A DNA stretch of 61,494 nt from assembly GCA_030615765.1 (NCBI GenBank), contig JAUWYP010000009.1, forward strand, positions 1-61,494. The letters are read 5' to 3'. This DNA comes from Dehalococcoidia bacterium (GTDB lineage: Bacteria; Chloroflexota; Dehalococcoidia; SM23-28-2). Each line of letters opens with the position of its first letter. Position 1 is the first letter of the stretch. Below are positions 32,610-42,081 of the stretch, one piece after another. The translations under genes were made by a program, and so were the position numbers. Below the pieces are notes generated by a model, which saw nothing but the letters and a program-made list of their open reading frames with translations, was not told the DNA's origin and made no database searches.

Positions 32610-33386
32610 ATGAGCTTCGAGACCATCCTCTACGAGAAGAAGGACCGTGTGGTCATCATTACTCTGAACCGGCCGCAGGTGCTAAACGCTTTCACGGTCA
32701 CCATGGGTCAGGAGATGCTCCAGGCTTTCCATCAGGCCGAGGACGATGAGGACGCTGGTTGCGTCGTCCTGACGGGTGCCGGTCGGGGGTTCTGCGCGGG
32801 GGCCGACGTGCGGGAATTCCAGGCCAACATCGAAAGGGGGACGCTAGGCAGTGTCCAGCCGCAGCCCGAGAGCATGTGCCAGCTTATGTTCAACCTGAAG
32901 AAGCCGATCATAGCCGCTGTCAACGGGCCAGCGGTGGGCATGGGTTTCACCGTGACCCTGCCCTGCGACATCCGCATCGCCTCCGACCGAGCTCGCCTGG
33001 GGGCGATATTCGTGCGCGTGGGCCTGGTGCCCGAATTCGGCAGCACCTTCCTCCTGCCCCGCCTGGTGGGCTTGGCCAAGGCCAAGGAGCTGGTCCTCCT
33101 GGGCCGCATCATCGACGCCCAGGAGGCTCTGGACATTGGGCTGGTCAGCAAGGTAGTGCCCCACGAGGAACTGATGCCCGAGGTGATGTCCCTGGCTACG
33201 GCGCTCGCCCAGGGGCCGACCCGCACCCTGGGGTTGGTGAAAGAAGTCTTGCACCAGGGGCTGGTGTCCGACCTGGCCAGCGCCGAGGCTCTAGAGGCGC
33301 GAACCCTGGCCGACTGCGTGCGCTCGCCGGACCACGCGGAGGGGGTTCAAGCCTTCCTGGAGAAGCGACAGCCGCGATTCCACTAG
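32610..33386 (+). CDS. Crotonase-fold enoyl-CoA hydratase/isomerase
   Basis: A 258-residue crotonase. The oxyanion hole segments GRGFCAGADVREF and NGPAVGMGFTVTLPCD are intact. The two Glu residues of classical enoyl-CoA hydratase are absent: the GGGCELA position reads GMGFTVT, and the QPE position reads AIF. Instead there is Glu in VGLVPEFGST, the position used by delta3,delta2-enoyl-CoA isomerases. An isomerase or another crotonase reaction is therefore more likely than plain hydration. It follows the long thiolase-like gene by 39 bp and probably acts on the same acyl-CoA pathway. Confidence 0.85.
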   Translation: MSFETILYEKKDRVVIITLNRPQVLNAFTVTMGQEMLQAFHQAEDDEDAGCVVLTGAGRGFCAGADVREFQANIERGTLGSVQPQPESMCQLMFNLKKPIIAAVNGPAVGMGFTVTLPCDIRIASDRARLGAIFVRVGLVPEFGSTFLLPRLVGLAKAKELVLLGRIIDAQEALDIGLVSKVVPHEELMPEVMSLATALAQGPTRTLGLVKEVLHQGLVSDLASAEALEARTLADCVRSPDHAEGVQAFLEKRQPRFH

Positions 33387-33416
33387 AGCACAGGAGATGC
33401 AGCGGCCGCTTGCCCG

Positions 33417-34724
33417 CTAATCGAATGTGTACACCGGCCCGAAGTACTCCCACTTGCCCTTGCCATCCTCCAGGACGACATGCTCCATAGGGCCGGCTTG
33501 GAGGGTATAGTGGTCGGTGTCGCTAATGGTGACAGTGACACCCTCCAGCAACAGACCACTCTGGTAGTCCCTTAGGGACTCGACGGCATCCATCAGGCCC
33601 TGTCGGGTCAGATTGTCACAGGTCCTGCTGAGGGCCTCGACCAGCACCTCCGCTGTCAACTGGGCATAGATGGTGAAAATGCCAGGGTTTGGCCCGCCAT
33701 AGTTGCGCATGATCTCATGGTGCTGGGCTATAGCCGGGTCGTCGGTGTCGTCCGGCATCTTGAAGGCGTTGAATGAGATCAGGCCCTCTGCTAGCTCAGC
33801 GGAGACGAACTGAAACAGGATCGGATCGGAATTGGTGTAGCTGGCGATGAATTGGGGATGCCAGCCCATGCGGTCGGCCTGCTTGATGGCCTGAGCAGTG
33901 AAACCAGGGGTGGTGTAGAGGATGACCACTTCAGCGCCAGCCTCTTTCATGTTGATGATTTGGGAGCGAATATCGACGGCAGAGGCCTCGTAGCTCTGCT
34001 CGGAGACCAGCTCGTTCTTTTCGGGGTCGAGGCCGTTCTTCACCCCTGCCAGGCCATCCCAGCCGAGGTACTGGTTCTCCCAAAGGACGGCCACCTTCTT
34101 GCCCGGCAGATTGTCGGAGATGTAGCGACCAAAGAATGTCCCTTCGATGCGGTAGTCGGGCACGCCGCCAACGGTCCAGGGGTATTTGTCAGGCTCAGCA
34201 CCATAGTTGTGCGCTCCGCCCGTGACGAACAGGTCGGGCACTCCCAGCTCGTTGAGGTAGGGCTGAACGGAGGAATGGGGCAGGTCGCCCACTGCTCCGA
34301 AGATGGCGAATACCTTGTCCTCCTCCAGCAGCTTGCGGGTCGCCTCAAGAGCCTTGGCCGGGTCGTTGCCGTTGTCCTCTACCTTTAGGACGATGTCGCG
34401 ACCGCAGACGCCCCCCTGGGTCTCGTTGAGCCACGTGAAGTAGGCTTGCTGCGTCCGAGGAAGCATGGAATAGACCGCGCCGAAGGTACCACTAAGCATG
34501 GCGTGCTGGCCGAGGATTATCTCTGTGTCGGTGATGCCCGGTGCCGCTTCCGTCGGGGTGGGCGTAGCCGCTGGCGTGGCGGTGCCGGTGACGGCAGGAG
34601 TGGGAGTGGCGGCCTCCTCCTCTTCACCTTCGCAGGCTAATGTCAAGGGGATGGTGACCAGGCATGCCAGAAGCAAGGTGGCCAAAAGGCTGCTACGTTT
34701 GCGAGCGGCGAGCAGATGCTGCAT
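33417..34724 (-). CDS. ABC-type branched-chain amino-acid-like substrate-binding lipoprotein
   Basis: A 435-residue periplasmic-binding-protein-like lipoprotein of the LivJ/Leu-binding (type 1) family. A signal peptide with lipobox LTLAC (Cys about 31) is followed by a Glu/Thr/Pro-rich linker (EGEEEEAATPTPAV) and then the two-lobed domain from GITDTEIILGQHAMLSG. Such proteins feed HAAT-family ABC importers, but no permease or ATPase genes are near, so it may serve as an orphan receptor. I choose the ATG ending at 34724 with AAAGGA upstream. The gene has its own strong promoter (34764-34791) and points away from argF. Confidence 0.9.
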   Translation of the reverse strand: MQHLLAARKRSSLLATLLLACLVTIPLTLACEGEEEEAATPTPAVTGTATPAATPTPTEAAPGITDTEIILGQHAMLSGTFGAVYSMLPRTQQAYFTWLNETQGGVCGRDIVLKVEDNGNDPAKALEATRKLLEEDKVFAIFGAVGDLPHSSVQPYLNELGVPDLFVTGGAHNYGAEPDKYPWTVGGVPDYRIEGTFFGRYISDNLPGKKVAVLWENQYLGWDGLAGVKNGLDPEKNELVSEQSYEASAVDIRSQIINMKEAGAEVVILYTTPGFTAQAIKQADRMGWHPQFIASYTNSDPILFQFVSAELAEGLISFNAFKMPDDTDDPAIAQHHEIMRNYGGPNPGIFTIYAQLTAEVLVEALSRTCDNLTRQGLMDAVESLRDYQSGLLLEGVTVTISDTDHYTLQAGPMEHVVLEDGKGKWEYFGPVYTFD

Positions 34725-34763
34725 GGATCCCGTCCTTTCTCCTTTGAGGTCGAGTCTAGCAGC

Positions 34764-34791
34764 ATTGTAGACTGACAGCACCTAATGTCAA
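34764..34791 (-). promoter_or_regulatory. Sigma-70 promoter of the binding-lipoprotein gene
   Basis: On the minus strand TTGACA (34786-34791) and TACAAT (34764-34769) are separated by 16 bp, about 40 bp upstream of the lipoprotein ATG. The -35 is a perfect match. Confidence 0.7.
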
Positions 34792-34826
34792 CCATCAGCC
34801 AGGCCTTGGCCGTGGCGGCGCTCAGA

Positions 34827-34854
34827 TTGAAAGATTTGTTGCTCATGCTATACT
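34827..34854 (+). promoter_or_regulatory. Sigma-70 promoter of the argF operon
   Basis: TTGAAA (34827-34832), a 16-bp spacer and TATACT (34849-34854), 31 bp before the argF start, divergent from the lipoprotein promoter. GGAGAGGAGG follows at 34864-34873. Confidence 0.65.
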
Positions 34855-34885
34855 AGCTATGTCAGGAGAGGAGGCGTTCTGAGGA

Positions 34886-35809
34886 TTGCACGGGCGTGAT
34901 CTCATATCTATTGCTGATCTCTCTCCCCAGGATGTCCAGCGGGTGGTCGACACGAGCCTGGCAATGAAGAATGGCCACTCGTCGCCCGTGCTGAAGGGGA
35001 AGACGCTGGCCCTTCTGTTCGAGAAGCCATCCCTGCGGACACGGGTGAGCTTCGACGTGGCGATGCAGCAACTGGGCGGCCATGCCCTCTATCTTTCGCC
35101 GGCGGAGGTGGGCCTGGGCGAGCGAGAGCCGGTGGCGGACGTGGCGCGGGTTCTCAGTCGATACGTGGACGCCATCGCTGCTCGTACCTTCAAGCATGAG
35201 ACGGTGGAAGAACTGGCTCGCTGGGCCGATGTGCCGGTGATAAACGCCCTCTCGGACGGCGAGCACCCCTGTCAGGCCCTGGCTGATCTCCTGACCATCT
35301 ACGAGAAGAAGGGCCGCTGGCAGGGTCTTGTCCTGTCCTTTGTGGGCGACGGCAACAATGTTGCCCGCTCGCTCATGCTGGGGTCGGCCTTGGTAGGGAT
35401 GGACTTTCGAATTGCCGCACCTCGGGGCTACCGGATATCTAGAGCGCTGGTGGACAAGGCGGAGGGGGTGGGTGCCGCTTCGGGGGCGGCAATTGCCTGC
35501 GTCGAGTCGCCTCAGGAGGCGGTTCGCGGGGCCGATGTAGTCTATACGGACGTCTGGACGAGCATGGGCCAAGAAGGGGAGCGGGCGGAGCGGAGGCGGT
35601 CCTTCGACGGCTATCAAGTGAATGCGGAGCTGCTGGCCCTGGCGTCGCCGGGTGCCATCGTGATGCATGATCTGCCTGCCCATCGCGGTGAGGAGATAGC
35701 GGACGAGGTGATCGAGGGGCTTCAATCGGTGGTGTTTGACCAGGCGGAGAACAGGCTACACGCTCAGAAAGCCGTCCTGGCCCTTATCCTGGGTGAAGAG
35801 GGGGCCTAG
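34886..35809 (+). CDS. argF: Ornithine carbamoyltransferase
   Basis: A cytosolic enzyme of arginine synthesis that makes citrulline from ornithine and carbamoyl phosphate. The 307-residue protein shows the carbamoyl-phosphate loop FEKPSLRTR (about residues 45-53), HPCQALADL, FVGDGNNVARS and DxxxSM-like DVWTSMGQE. The family's HCLP motif is HDLPAHRG here, a Cys-to-Asp change that affects the ornithine side and is found in some anabolic and catabolic relatives, so substrate should be treated as likely ornithine. It starts at a TTG after GGAGAGGAGG. The next gene, cdaA, follows after 5 bp. Confidence 0.92.
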   Translation: MHGRDLISIADLSPQDVQRVVDTSLAMKNGHSSPVLKGKTLALLFEKPSLRTRVSFDVAMQQLGGHALYLSPAEVGLGEREPVADVARVLSRYVDAIAARTFKHETVEELARWADVPVINALSDGEHPCQALADLLTIYEKKGRWQGLVLSFVGDGNNVARSLMLGSALVGMDFRIAAPRGYRISRALVDKAEGVGAASGAAIACVESPQEAVRGADVVYTDVWTSMGQEGERAERRRSFDGYQVNAELLALASPGAIVMHDLPAHRGEEIADEVIEGLQSVVFDQAENRLHAQKAVLALILGEEGA

Positions 35810-35814
35810 GGGAC

Positions 35815-36639
35815 ATGGGCGGCTTCATCGACAGGGTCGAGGACGCTCTAGGGGAGTTCGGGCCGGCCAGCGTTGTCGACATCCTGATCATCGCTGGCAT
35901 CATCTATCTCGTTCTTCTGCTCATGCGGGGAACCACCGCGGTCTATCTGGCGCGGGGCATTGTCATTCTCCTGGCGGTGGCCTTCGGTCTGGTAAGGGTT
36001 TTCGAGCTTACGGTTCTGGAATGGCTGGTCCGTAACTCCTTCCCGGCCCTGTTGATCGCGATCCCGATCATCTTTCAGCCGGAGATCCGGCGCTTCCTGG
36101 CGCGGGTGGGACGAACCGGTCGTTTGGGACGGGCGCTGTTTCCCGCGTACGATAGCGTTCTCGAGGCGGTGATCGAGGCCACGGAGAATCTCTCCGAGCG
36201 GCGCCACGGCGCGCTGATCGTGCTGGAGCGGGAGACGGGGCTGGAGGACTACGCCGAAACGGGCGTGCGGCTCGACGCTAGACCGTCTGTGGGGCTTCTG
36301 GAGGGCCTCTTCTATCCGAACTCGCCGCTTCACGACGGGGCGCTGATCCTCCGGGGCGATCGGGTGGTGGCCGCCGCCTGTACGCTTCCCCTCTCGGACA
36401 GAGTGGATCGCGGCCGTATAGGCACGCGTCATCGGGCGGCCTTGGGCATCAGCGAACGGACGGATGCTGTGGCCGTCGTTGTTTCCGAGGAGAGGGGCGA
36501 CATCTCGGTGGCGGCCGACGGACGGATGATCTCGCGGCTGGAAAAGCCACGGCTGAGTGCGATTCTCCGAAGCCTGTTCAGCACCGCCTGGGAGCGAGAC
36601 CGTGTTGCCTCCAGTGGCCTGGGGCGGTTCTGGCGATGA
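35815..36639 (+). CDS. cdaA: Diadenylate cyclase CdaA
   Basis: The membrane enzyme that makes cyclic di-AMP from two ATP. The 274 residues contain three N-terminal membrane helices (about residues 20-90) and a DAC domain (about 95-240) with the catalytic LHDGALIL and GTRHRAALG motifs and SEERGDIS. It forms the conserved pair with cdaR, 44 bp downstream, as in Firmicutes and Chloroflexi. Cyclic di-AMP usually controls potassium and osmolyte transport and cell-wall balance. No glmM is next to it. Confidence 0.95.
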   Translation: MGGFIDRVEDALGEFGPASVVDILIIAGIIYLVLLLMRGTTAVYLARGIVILLAVAFGLVRVFELTVLEWLVRNSFPALLIAIPIIFQPEIRRFLARVGRTGRLGRALFPAYDSVLEAVIEATENLSERRHGALIVLERETGLEDYAETGVRLDARPSVGLLEGLFYPNSPLHDGALILRGDRVVAAACTLPLSDRVDRGRIGTRHRAALGISERTDAVAVVVSEERGDISVAADGRMISRLEKPRLSAILRSLFSTAWERDRVASSGLGRFWR

Positions 36640-36683
36640 GCGGTAGAGCGATCTTTCGTCGTCTATTCTGACGACACTGTGGG

Positions 36684-37985
36684 GTGGCTGCCTTGGCGCG
36701 CCTACTGCGAGAGTTTCTCAGGCTCAGTCAAGCCGTGGTCATGACGGCCGTCGGGTCGATCAGGCAGAACCTCCTTCTTGCCGTCCTGGCGGTCGGGCTG
36801 GCCTTCGTCGTGTGGATGTTCATCGTGGACACTGAGCACCCCACGCGGACAGGGGTCTTCCCGGTGGACATCCCGGTGGAGCCTGTCAACATGCCCGAGG
36901 GCCTGACTCTTGGCGGCCCCCTGGGCGACGTAGCCTTGCGTGTCGAGGCGGATGAAGACCTGTGGGACGAGCTCACAGCCAGCGACTTTGGGGCCACTGT
37001 GAACCTGCTGGGAGCGCAGATAGGTACGCAAGATGTGGAGGTGAAGGTTGAGCTGCTGGGTGAGCGCAACGGCCTGCGCATAATCGAGGTCATACCGACG
37101 TTGCACGCGGCGGGAGCGCCTCCAGGCACGGTGAGTGTGGAACTGAAGCCCCTGGTTAGTCTGGTTGTGCCTGTGTCGATAGACGCGGTGGGAGCGCCTC
37201 CCATGGGGTATGAGCCCTCCACGCCCAATGTAGAACCTGAGCAGGTAGTGGTGTCCGGCCCCGAGGATCTGGTGAGCCGAGTAGCGGCAGCGGTGGCCAC
37301 CGTCGACCTGTCGGGGGCGGTCAGTGATGTGCGGCAGGCCTATTCCCTGGTACCACGCGATGATAGCGGCTTCATTGTGGGAGGGGTGACCCTCGAACCG
37401 AGCAGCGTCGACATCGAGATAACGGTGGAGCAAAAGCGCTTCAGTCGGCTGGTGGTGGTCAATCCTTCTCTGGAGGGCAGCCCGGCCGCCGGCTACAACG
37501 TGACGGGGGTGGAGCTGGATCCGGCCAGCGTGACCTTGCTGGGCTCTCTGGAGCTTCTCAACGTCACCAGTTTTGTGGTGACCGATGATATCGATATCAC
37601 GGGTGCCACCAGCGACATAAGTCGAATCGTCAACATACTTGGGGTGCCTGCGGGGGTCAGCATAAGCGGAACGAGCGCTGTCTCGGTGCAGGTACATATC
37701 GCTGCCGGTCAGGGCGAGGCCACATTCGGGGTGGCGCCGCAGTGGACGGGGCTGGCCAGCGACCTGCGGGTGGTCAGCATCGCCTCGCTGGTGGAGGTGA
37801 CGCTGGAGGGTGAGCTGCCGACGCTGCGAAACGTGTCGCCCGATCAGGTGACGGTGAGCGTTGACCTATCGGGCTTGGGTGCCGGTAGCCATCGCTTGGA
37901 GCCGCAGGTGGAGATGCCCGCGGGATTGCAGGTGGTCAACATATCGCCCACCTCGGTCGAGGTGGTGCTGGAGCCAGCGCCATGA
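36684..37985 (+). CDS. cdaR: CdaR (YbbR-domain) regulator of CdaA
   Basis: A 433-residue membrane-anchored extracytoplasmic protein: one N-terminal membrane segment (about residues 28-46, LLLAVLAVGLAFVVWMFIV), then about four YbbR-type beta domains, with recurring patterns such as VEPEQVVVSGPEDLVSRV and LDPASVTLLGSLELL. CdaR binds CdaA and modulates cyclic di-AMP synthesis. The start is a GTG. The last four bases overlap the der start (ATGA), so translation of the two is coupled. Confidence 0.9.
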   Translation: MAALARLLREFLRLSQAVVMTAVGSIRQNLLLAVLAVGLAFVVWMFIVDTEHPTRTGVFPVDIPVEPVNMPEGLTLGGPLGDVALRVEADEDLWDELTASDFGATVNLLGAQIGTQDVEVKVELLGERNGLRIIEVIPTLHAAGAPPGTVSVELKPLVSLVVPVSIDAVGAPPMGYEPSTPNVEPEQVVVSGPEDLVSRVAAAVATVDLSGAVSDVRQAYSLVPRDDSGFIVGGVTLEPSSVDIEITVEQKRFSRLVVVNPSLEGSPAAGYNVTGVELDPASVTLLGSLELLNVTSFVVTDDIDITGATSDISRIVNILGVPAGVSISGTSAVSVQVHIAAGQGEATFGVAPQWTGLASDLRVVSIASLVEVTLEGELPTLRNVSPDQVTVSVDLSGLGAGSHRLEPQVEMPAGLQVVNISPTSVEVVLEPAP

Positions 37986-39355
37986 AGGAGGCTAGGCCCC
38001 TGACCGAGGAGCCTCCCCAGGGGAAGGGGCCGGCAGTGGCCCAGAAGCCGCTGGTAGCTATCATTGGCCGTCCCAATGTCGGCAAATCAGCCCTGTTCAA
38101 TAGACTCATTGGCTCCCGCAAGGCCCTGGTAGAGGACATCCCCGGCACCACCCGCGATCGCCTTTACGCCGATGTGGAGTGGGGGGAGCAGGTGTTCACC
38201 CTGGTCGATACCGGTGGCCTGGACCCCAGCGGCGAGGAAGGCTACATCCCGCTGGTGAAGCGGCAGGTGGAGGTGGCTCTGGCCGAGGCTGATGTTATCG
38301 TCCTGGTGGTGGACACCCGTGATGGCGCCACGGCCATCGACCTAGAGATCGCCGACCTCCTGCGGCGGGCAGGTAAGCCTCTGGTTCTGGTAGCCAACAA
38401 GGCTGACAATGAGGCTCGTCGGGAGGCGGCCGTACAGTTCTACGAGCTGGCCCTGGGCGACCCCATCCCTGTGAGCGCCTACCATGGCCTGGGCCTGCCG
38501 GAGCTGATGGATCGGCTGGTTTTGCTTCTTCCTGTCGGGGCGGTGATGGCCGTTCCCGCTGGTCTGCGGCTGGCCATTGTGGGGCGACCGAATGTGGGCA
38601 AGTCGCTGCTTCTCAACACTATCCTGGGCCAGGAGCGGGTGATCGTCAGCGAGGAGCCGGGAACCACCCGCGACGCTGTAGACATAACTTTCCGCTATCA
38701 GGAGCAAGACCTAGTGCTCGTTGACACAGCCGGCATCCGTCGCCGTGGGCGCATTCAGGGCGGTGTGGAGAAGCACAGCGTTCTGCGGGCGCAGGAGGCC
38801 ATCGACAGGGGCGATGTGGCCCTGCTGGTGATCGATGCTAGCGACGCGATCACGGCTCAGGATACCCATATCGCTGGCTATGTAGCCGAGGCGGTCAAGG
38901 GCCTGGTGGTGGCCATCAACAAGTGGGACCTCATGCCCGATGACGGCGAGACGCGGGCAGCCTTCGACAAAGCGGCTCGGGCGCGTCTGCGATTCCTGCC
39001 CTGGGCCCCTTTGTGCTTCGTTTCGGCCAAGGAGGTCACTGGCATCGATGAGCTGCTCGATGCGGCTCTGGCGGCGGGGGCGGCCCGCGACCAGCGGGTG
39101 GCTACCGCTGAACTGAACGTTGCCATGCGCAAGGCTGTGGCCGCCCATGGCCCGCCCTCCGTGCGGGGACAACGGCTGAAACTGCTGTACGTGACCCAGG
39201 CCCAGACGCGGCCGCCCACCTTCGTGTTCTTTGTCAACGACCCCTCCCTCCTCCACTTTTCCTATCGACGCTACCTGGAGAACTCCATCCGCAAGGCCTT
39301 TGGCTTCCGGGGAACGGCCCTAAAACTGATCTTCCGCAGCCGGGGCGAGGTCTAG
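37982..39355 (+). CDS. der: GTPase Der (EngA)
   Basis: An essential double-GTPase for 50S ribosome assembly, 457 residues. Two G domains in tandem each show GRPNVGKS (about residues 29-36 and about 201-208), the first with DTGGLD and NKAD, the second with DTAGIRRRG and NKWD, then a C-terminal KH-like domain (from about 360; LKLLYVTQAQTRPPTFVFF). It overlaps cdaR by 4 bp, and plsY follows after 3 bp. Confidence 0.96.
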   Translation: MKEARPLTEEPPQGKGPAVAQKPLVAIIGRPNVGKSALFNRLIGSRKALVEDIPGTTRDRLYADVEWGEQVFTLVDTGGLDPSGEEGYIPLVKRQVEVALAEADVIVLVVDTRDGATAIDLEIADLLRRAGKPLVLVANKADNEARREAAVQFYELALGDPIPVSAYHGLGLPELMDRLVLLLPVGAVMAVPAGLRLAIVGRPNVGKSLLLNTILGQERVIVSEEPGTTRDAVDITFRYQEQDLVLVDTAGIRRRGRIQGGVEKHSVLRAQEAIDRGDVALLVIDASDAITAQDTHIAGYVAEAVKGLVVAINKWDLMPDDGETRAAFDKAARARLRFLPWAPLCFVSAKEVTGIDELLDAALAAGAARDQRVATAELNVAMRKAVAAHGPPSVRGQRLKLLYVTQAQTRPPTFVFFVNDPSLLHFSYRRYLENSIRKAFGFRGTALKLIFRSRGEV

Positions 39356-39358
39356 GGG

Positions 39359-40027
39359 ATGGTCTGGCAATACGTCGTCGTGGCCGTAGTGGCCTATTTG
39401 ATGGGGTCCATTCCCAGCGGCTGGCTGGTTGGAAAGCTCCTGCGGGGCATCGATATTCGCGAGTACGGTAGTGGGGCGACGGGCACCGCCAATGTGCTGC
39501 GCATCCTGGGGCTTCGACCGGCTCTCCTGGTTCTTTTGGCCGACGTCCTCAAGGCGTATGTGGTTGTTCTCGCCACCTGGTACATCTTTGAGCCGTACGA
39601 GGGGGAGAACACGGCCCATAACCTACAGGCGGTGGCTGGGGTGGCAGCTATCGTTGGTCATGATTGGCCTGCATACCTCGGGTTCAGGGGCGGCAAGGGG
39701 GTGGCTGCGGCCTACGGCTCGTTCGCTGCCATGCTCTTCTTCCCCCTGACCGTCCCCGGTCTGCTGGCGGTGGCGGTGGCCATCACTCTGACTTTCCGCT
39801 ATATGTCTCTGATGTCGGTGACCACCGTTCTTATGGGAGGAGCTTCCTTCTTAGGGCTGGCACTGGCGGGCATAGTTCCTTACGCCTTCGCCATATTCGG
39901 CGGCATTGCGTCCGCCCTGGTGCTATGGCAGCATCGGGCGAACATTCAGCGGCTGCTGACTGGCACGGAGCCCAAGATAGGTCAGAGAGGGCAAAGAGGC
40001 TTTCAGAGGCCTCCACAAAGGGTGTGA
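39359..40027 (+). CDS. plsY: Glycerol-3-phosphate acyltransferase PlsY
   Basis: An integral membrane enzyme that makes lysophosphatidate from acyl-phosphate and glycerol-3-phosphate, the first step of phospholipid synthesis. The 222 residues contain about six membrane segments and the three PlsY motifs: GSIPSGWLVGK, a GSGATGTANVLR loop (usually GSGNPGATN, so slightly altered), and GHDWPAYLGFRGGKGVA. It is in a der-plsY pair. The Arg/Gln-rich tail after residue about 205 is not conserved. Confidence 0.93.
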   Translation: MVWQYVVVAVVAYLMGSIPSGWLVGKLLRGIDIREYGSGATGTANVLRILGLRPALLVLLADVLKAYVVVLATWYIFEPYEGENTAHNLQAVAGVAAIVGHDWPAYLGFRGGKGVAAAYGSFAAMLFFPLTVPGLLAVAVAITLTFRYMSLMSVTTVLMGGASFLGLALAGIVPYAFAIFGGIASALVLWQHRANIQRLLTGTEPKIGQRGQRGFQRPPQRV

Positions 40028-40053
40028 GCATCTCATAGAATGTAAGTGGGGAG

Positions 40054-40974
40054 ATGGCGACCTTCCGAGAGTATCTGGCCGAGCTGAGGGACGAAGGCCA
40101 GCCGCTAAGGGCGACCAGGCTGGTATACCTGTCTCATCTGGCCGACGAGCAGGAAGAGGCGTTCCTAGACGTCTGGCCTCAGATTCAGACCGAGCGCCGT
40201 CGCCAGGTGGTGGGTCAGCTAGCGGAATTGGCCGAAGATAACGTAGAGCTCAACTTCGACGCCATCTTTCTGTCATGCCTTTCCGACGCTGACCCGGAGG
40301 TGAGAGTGGTTGCCATTCGCGGCCTGTGGGAGTATGAGCATCGCGACCTCATCGAACCGCTCATCCGCCTGCTTCAATCGGATGACAACGCGACGGTGAG
40401 GGCAGAAGCGGCTCTAGCTCTGGGCCGTTTCGTTCTTCAGTGCGAGTTGGGCTCTCTGCCCGACCGCTACTTTCGCCAGGTGGAACAGGCCCTGCAGCGG
40501 GTTATCGACGACGACGGCGAGGAGCTGGAGGTGCGGGGGAGGGCCCTGGAGGCTATCGGCGCCTGTAGCCTGCCCTGGGTTCGGCAGGCTATCGACGGGG
40601 CCTACAGGAGCAACAGTGGTCGCCTTAAGGCGAGCGGCATCCACGCCATGGGGCGCAACTGCGATCCCTCGTGGCTGCCCATCCTTTTCCAGGAGCTCAA
40701 GAGCGACGATGCCGAGATGCGCTATGAAGCGGCTCTTGCCTGTGGCTCGCTGGCTGAGGAGGAGGCTGTTCCCCACCTGGCTCCCCTTTTGGAAGACGAG
40801 GACGTTGAGGTGAGGGAGGTCACCATCGCTGCCCTGGGGGAGATTGGCGGCCGCCAGGCTAGGGCTGTCCTTCTGCGCTATCTGGATCACCCCTCGCGGG
40901 GCATGCGAGAGGCGGTGCAGGAAGCCCTCTCGCTGGTGGATTTCGTTGAGGACCCCCTTGCCTTTGGGTTTTGA
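40054..40974 (+). CDS. HEAT-repeat protein
   Basis: A 306-residue protein made of HEAT/armadillo-like helical repeats, clearest at residues about 70-160 and 185-300 (CLSDADPEVRVVAIRGLWEY; ELKSDDAEMRYEAALACGSL; LLEDEDVEVREVTIAALGEI). Such repeats bind proteins; related phycobilin lyase-like HEAT proteins are enzymes, but no sign of that is visible here. It follows plsY by 26 bp and precedes the Nudix gene by 6 bp, so it belongs to the same operon. The partner is unknown. Confidence 0.85.
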   Translation: MATFREYLAELRDEGQPLRATRLVYLSHLADEQEEAFLDVWPQIQTERRRQVVGQLAELAEDNVELNFDAIFLSCLSDADPEVRVVAIRGLWEYEHRDLIEPLIRLLQSDDNATVRAEAALALGRFVLQCELGSLPDRYFRQVEQALQRVIDDDGEELEVRGRALEAIGACSLPWVRQAIDGAYRSNSGRLKASGIHAMGRNCDPSWLPILFQELKSDDAEMRYEAALACGSLAEEEAVPHLAPLLEDEDVEVREVTIAALGEIGGRQARAVLLRYLDHPSRGMREAVQEALSLVDFVEDPLAFGF

Positions 40975-40980
40975 CCCTAG

Positions 40981-41442
40981 ATGGCCAAGGGTGCATCATC
41001 CAAGAAGTTGCCGGTAGAGCGGGCCGTCTCAGCCGGGGGCGTGGCCTATCGGCGAGGGCGAGAGGGTATCGAGGTGGTGCTCTGCGGCCGGACGAGCGAG
41101 GGCATATGGGGTCTCCCCAAGGGAACGCCCGATGCGGATGAGAGCCTGGAGGAAGCGGCTGTACGGGAGGTGGGTGAGGAGACGGGCCTGCGGGTGGCTA
41201 TCGAGGCCAAGATCGGCACCATCGAGTACTGGTTCGCTCGGGAGGGTGTGCGCTATCATAAGTTCGTCCATCACTATCTGATGGTCCCCACTGGCGGGAG
41301 CCTTGAGGATCACGACTGGGAGTACGATAGAGTCGAGTGGTTGCCGCTGGAGGAGGCCTGTAAGACCCTGAGCTACGCCAATGAGGTGGAGGTGGTGCGG
41401 AAGGCGGTGGCCCTCATCGAGGGCCAGGGAGAGCGGTCGTGA
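40981..41442 (+). CDS. Nudix hydrolase
   Basis: A 153-residue Nudix protein with the box [23 protein letters not shown] (about residues 46-68, with all box residues: Gly, the REVGEE core and Glu). The [20 protein letters not shown] strand leads in, and [20 protein letters not shown] follows, similar to diadenosine polyphosphate hydrolases (MutT/Ap4A-type). It may hydrolyse nucleotide diphosphate derivatives; which one is open. Its stop overlaps the GTG start of the GNAT gene by 4 bp. Confidence 0.88.
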   Translation: MAKGASSKKLPVERAVSAGGVAYRRGREGIEVVLCGRTSEGIWGLPKGTPDADESLEEAAVREVGEETGLRVAIEAKIGTIEYWFAREGVRYHKFVHHYLMVPTGGSLEDHDWEYDRVEWLPLEEACKTLSYANEVEVVRKAVALIEGQGERS

Positions 41443-41984
41443 ACACACTGGCCGACGACGTCGTTGTCCGCGGGCGGAGGGTTGTCCTTCGCCGTAAGCG
41501 CGTCTCCGACGCCAAGGACGACTACGCCTGGCGTAGCGACGAGGAGTTGGCTCGCTATGACGCTGTGCCGCCCTTACGCCTGACCTTCCCCGACTTCGTG
41601 GCCTCCTTGCAGGCTCAACTCCGCTATCCTGATCCGGCACGGCGTTCCTATGCCATCGAGGACGAGGGCGGCCATCACATCGGCAACGCCATGTACTACA
41701 ACCTGAGGGAGGCGACGGGCGAGGCTGAGCTGGGCATCACCATCGGCGCTCGGCGCTACTGGGGCCAGGGCTACGGCAGCGACGCGGTGCAGGCCCTGGT
41801 GAAGCTGCTGTTCAGGGAGAAGGGCGTGCGACGGATGTTCCTTCACACCCTCGACTGGAACGTGCGCGCTCAGCGTTGCTTCCGGAAGGCGGGGTTCGTG
41901 CCCCGCGGCATGGTGCAGCGCGATGGCCGCGCCTTCCTGGTGATGGAGAGACTGCAGACGCTGGAGCGGACGGCTAGCCGTTAG
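41439..41984 (+). CDS. GNAT-family acetyltransferase (RimJ/RimL-like)
   Basis: A 181-residue GNAT protein resembling RimJ/RimL-type N-terminal or aminoglycoside-type acetyltransferases: [17 protein letters not shown] at the start, the acetyl-CoA loop [20 protein letters not shown] (about residues 107-126), and [15 protein letters not shown], the typical N.RAxxxYxKxGF element. It starts at a GTG inside the Nudix stop (GTGA), so it is translationally coupled and closes the argF-to-GNAT operon. The substrate is unknown. Confidence 0.87.
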   Translation: MNTLADDVVVRGRRVVLRRKRVSDAKDDYAWRSDEELARYDAVPPLRLTFPDFVASLQAQLRYPDPARRSYAIEDEGGHHIGNAMYYNLREATGEAELGITIGARRYWGQGYGSDAVQALVKLLFREKGVRRMFLHTLDWNVRAQRCFRKAGFVPRGMVQRDGRAFLVMERLQTLERTASR

Positions 41985-42081
41985 GAAAAGAAACGGGCGG
42001 ACAACGAAGTAGGATCATCATCTCTAGCATGCCCATCTGCTCCTCCTTCGCGAACGGACAAGCCGGAATCGTAATGCCTTC

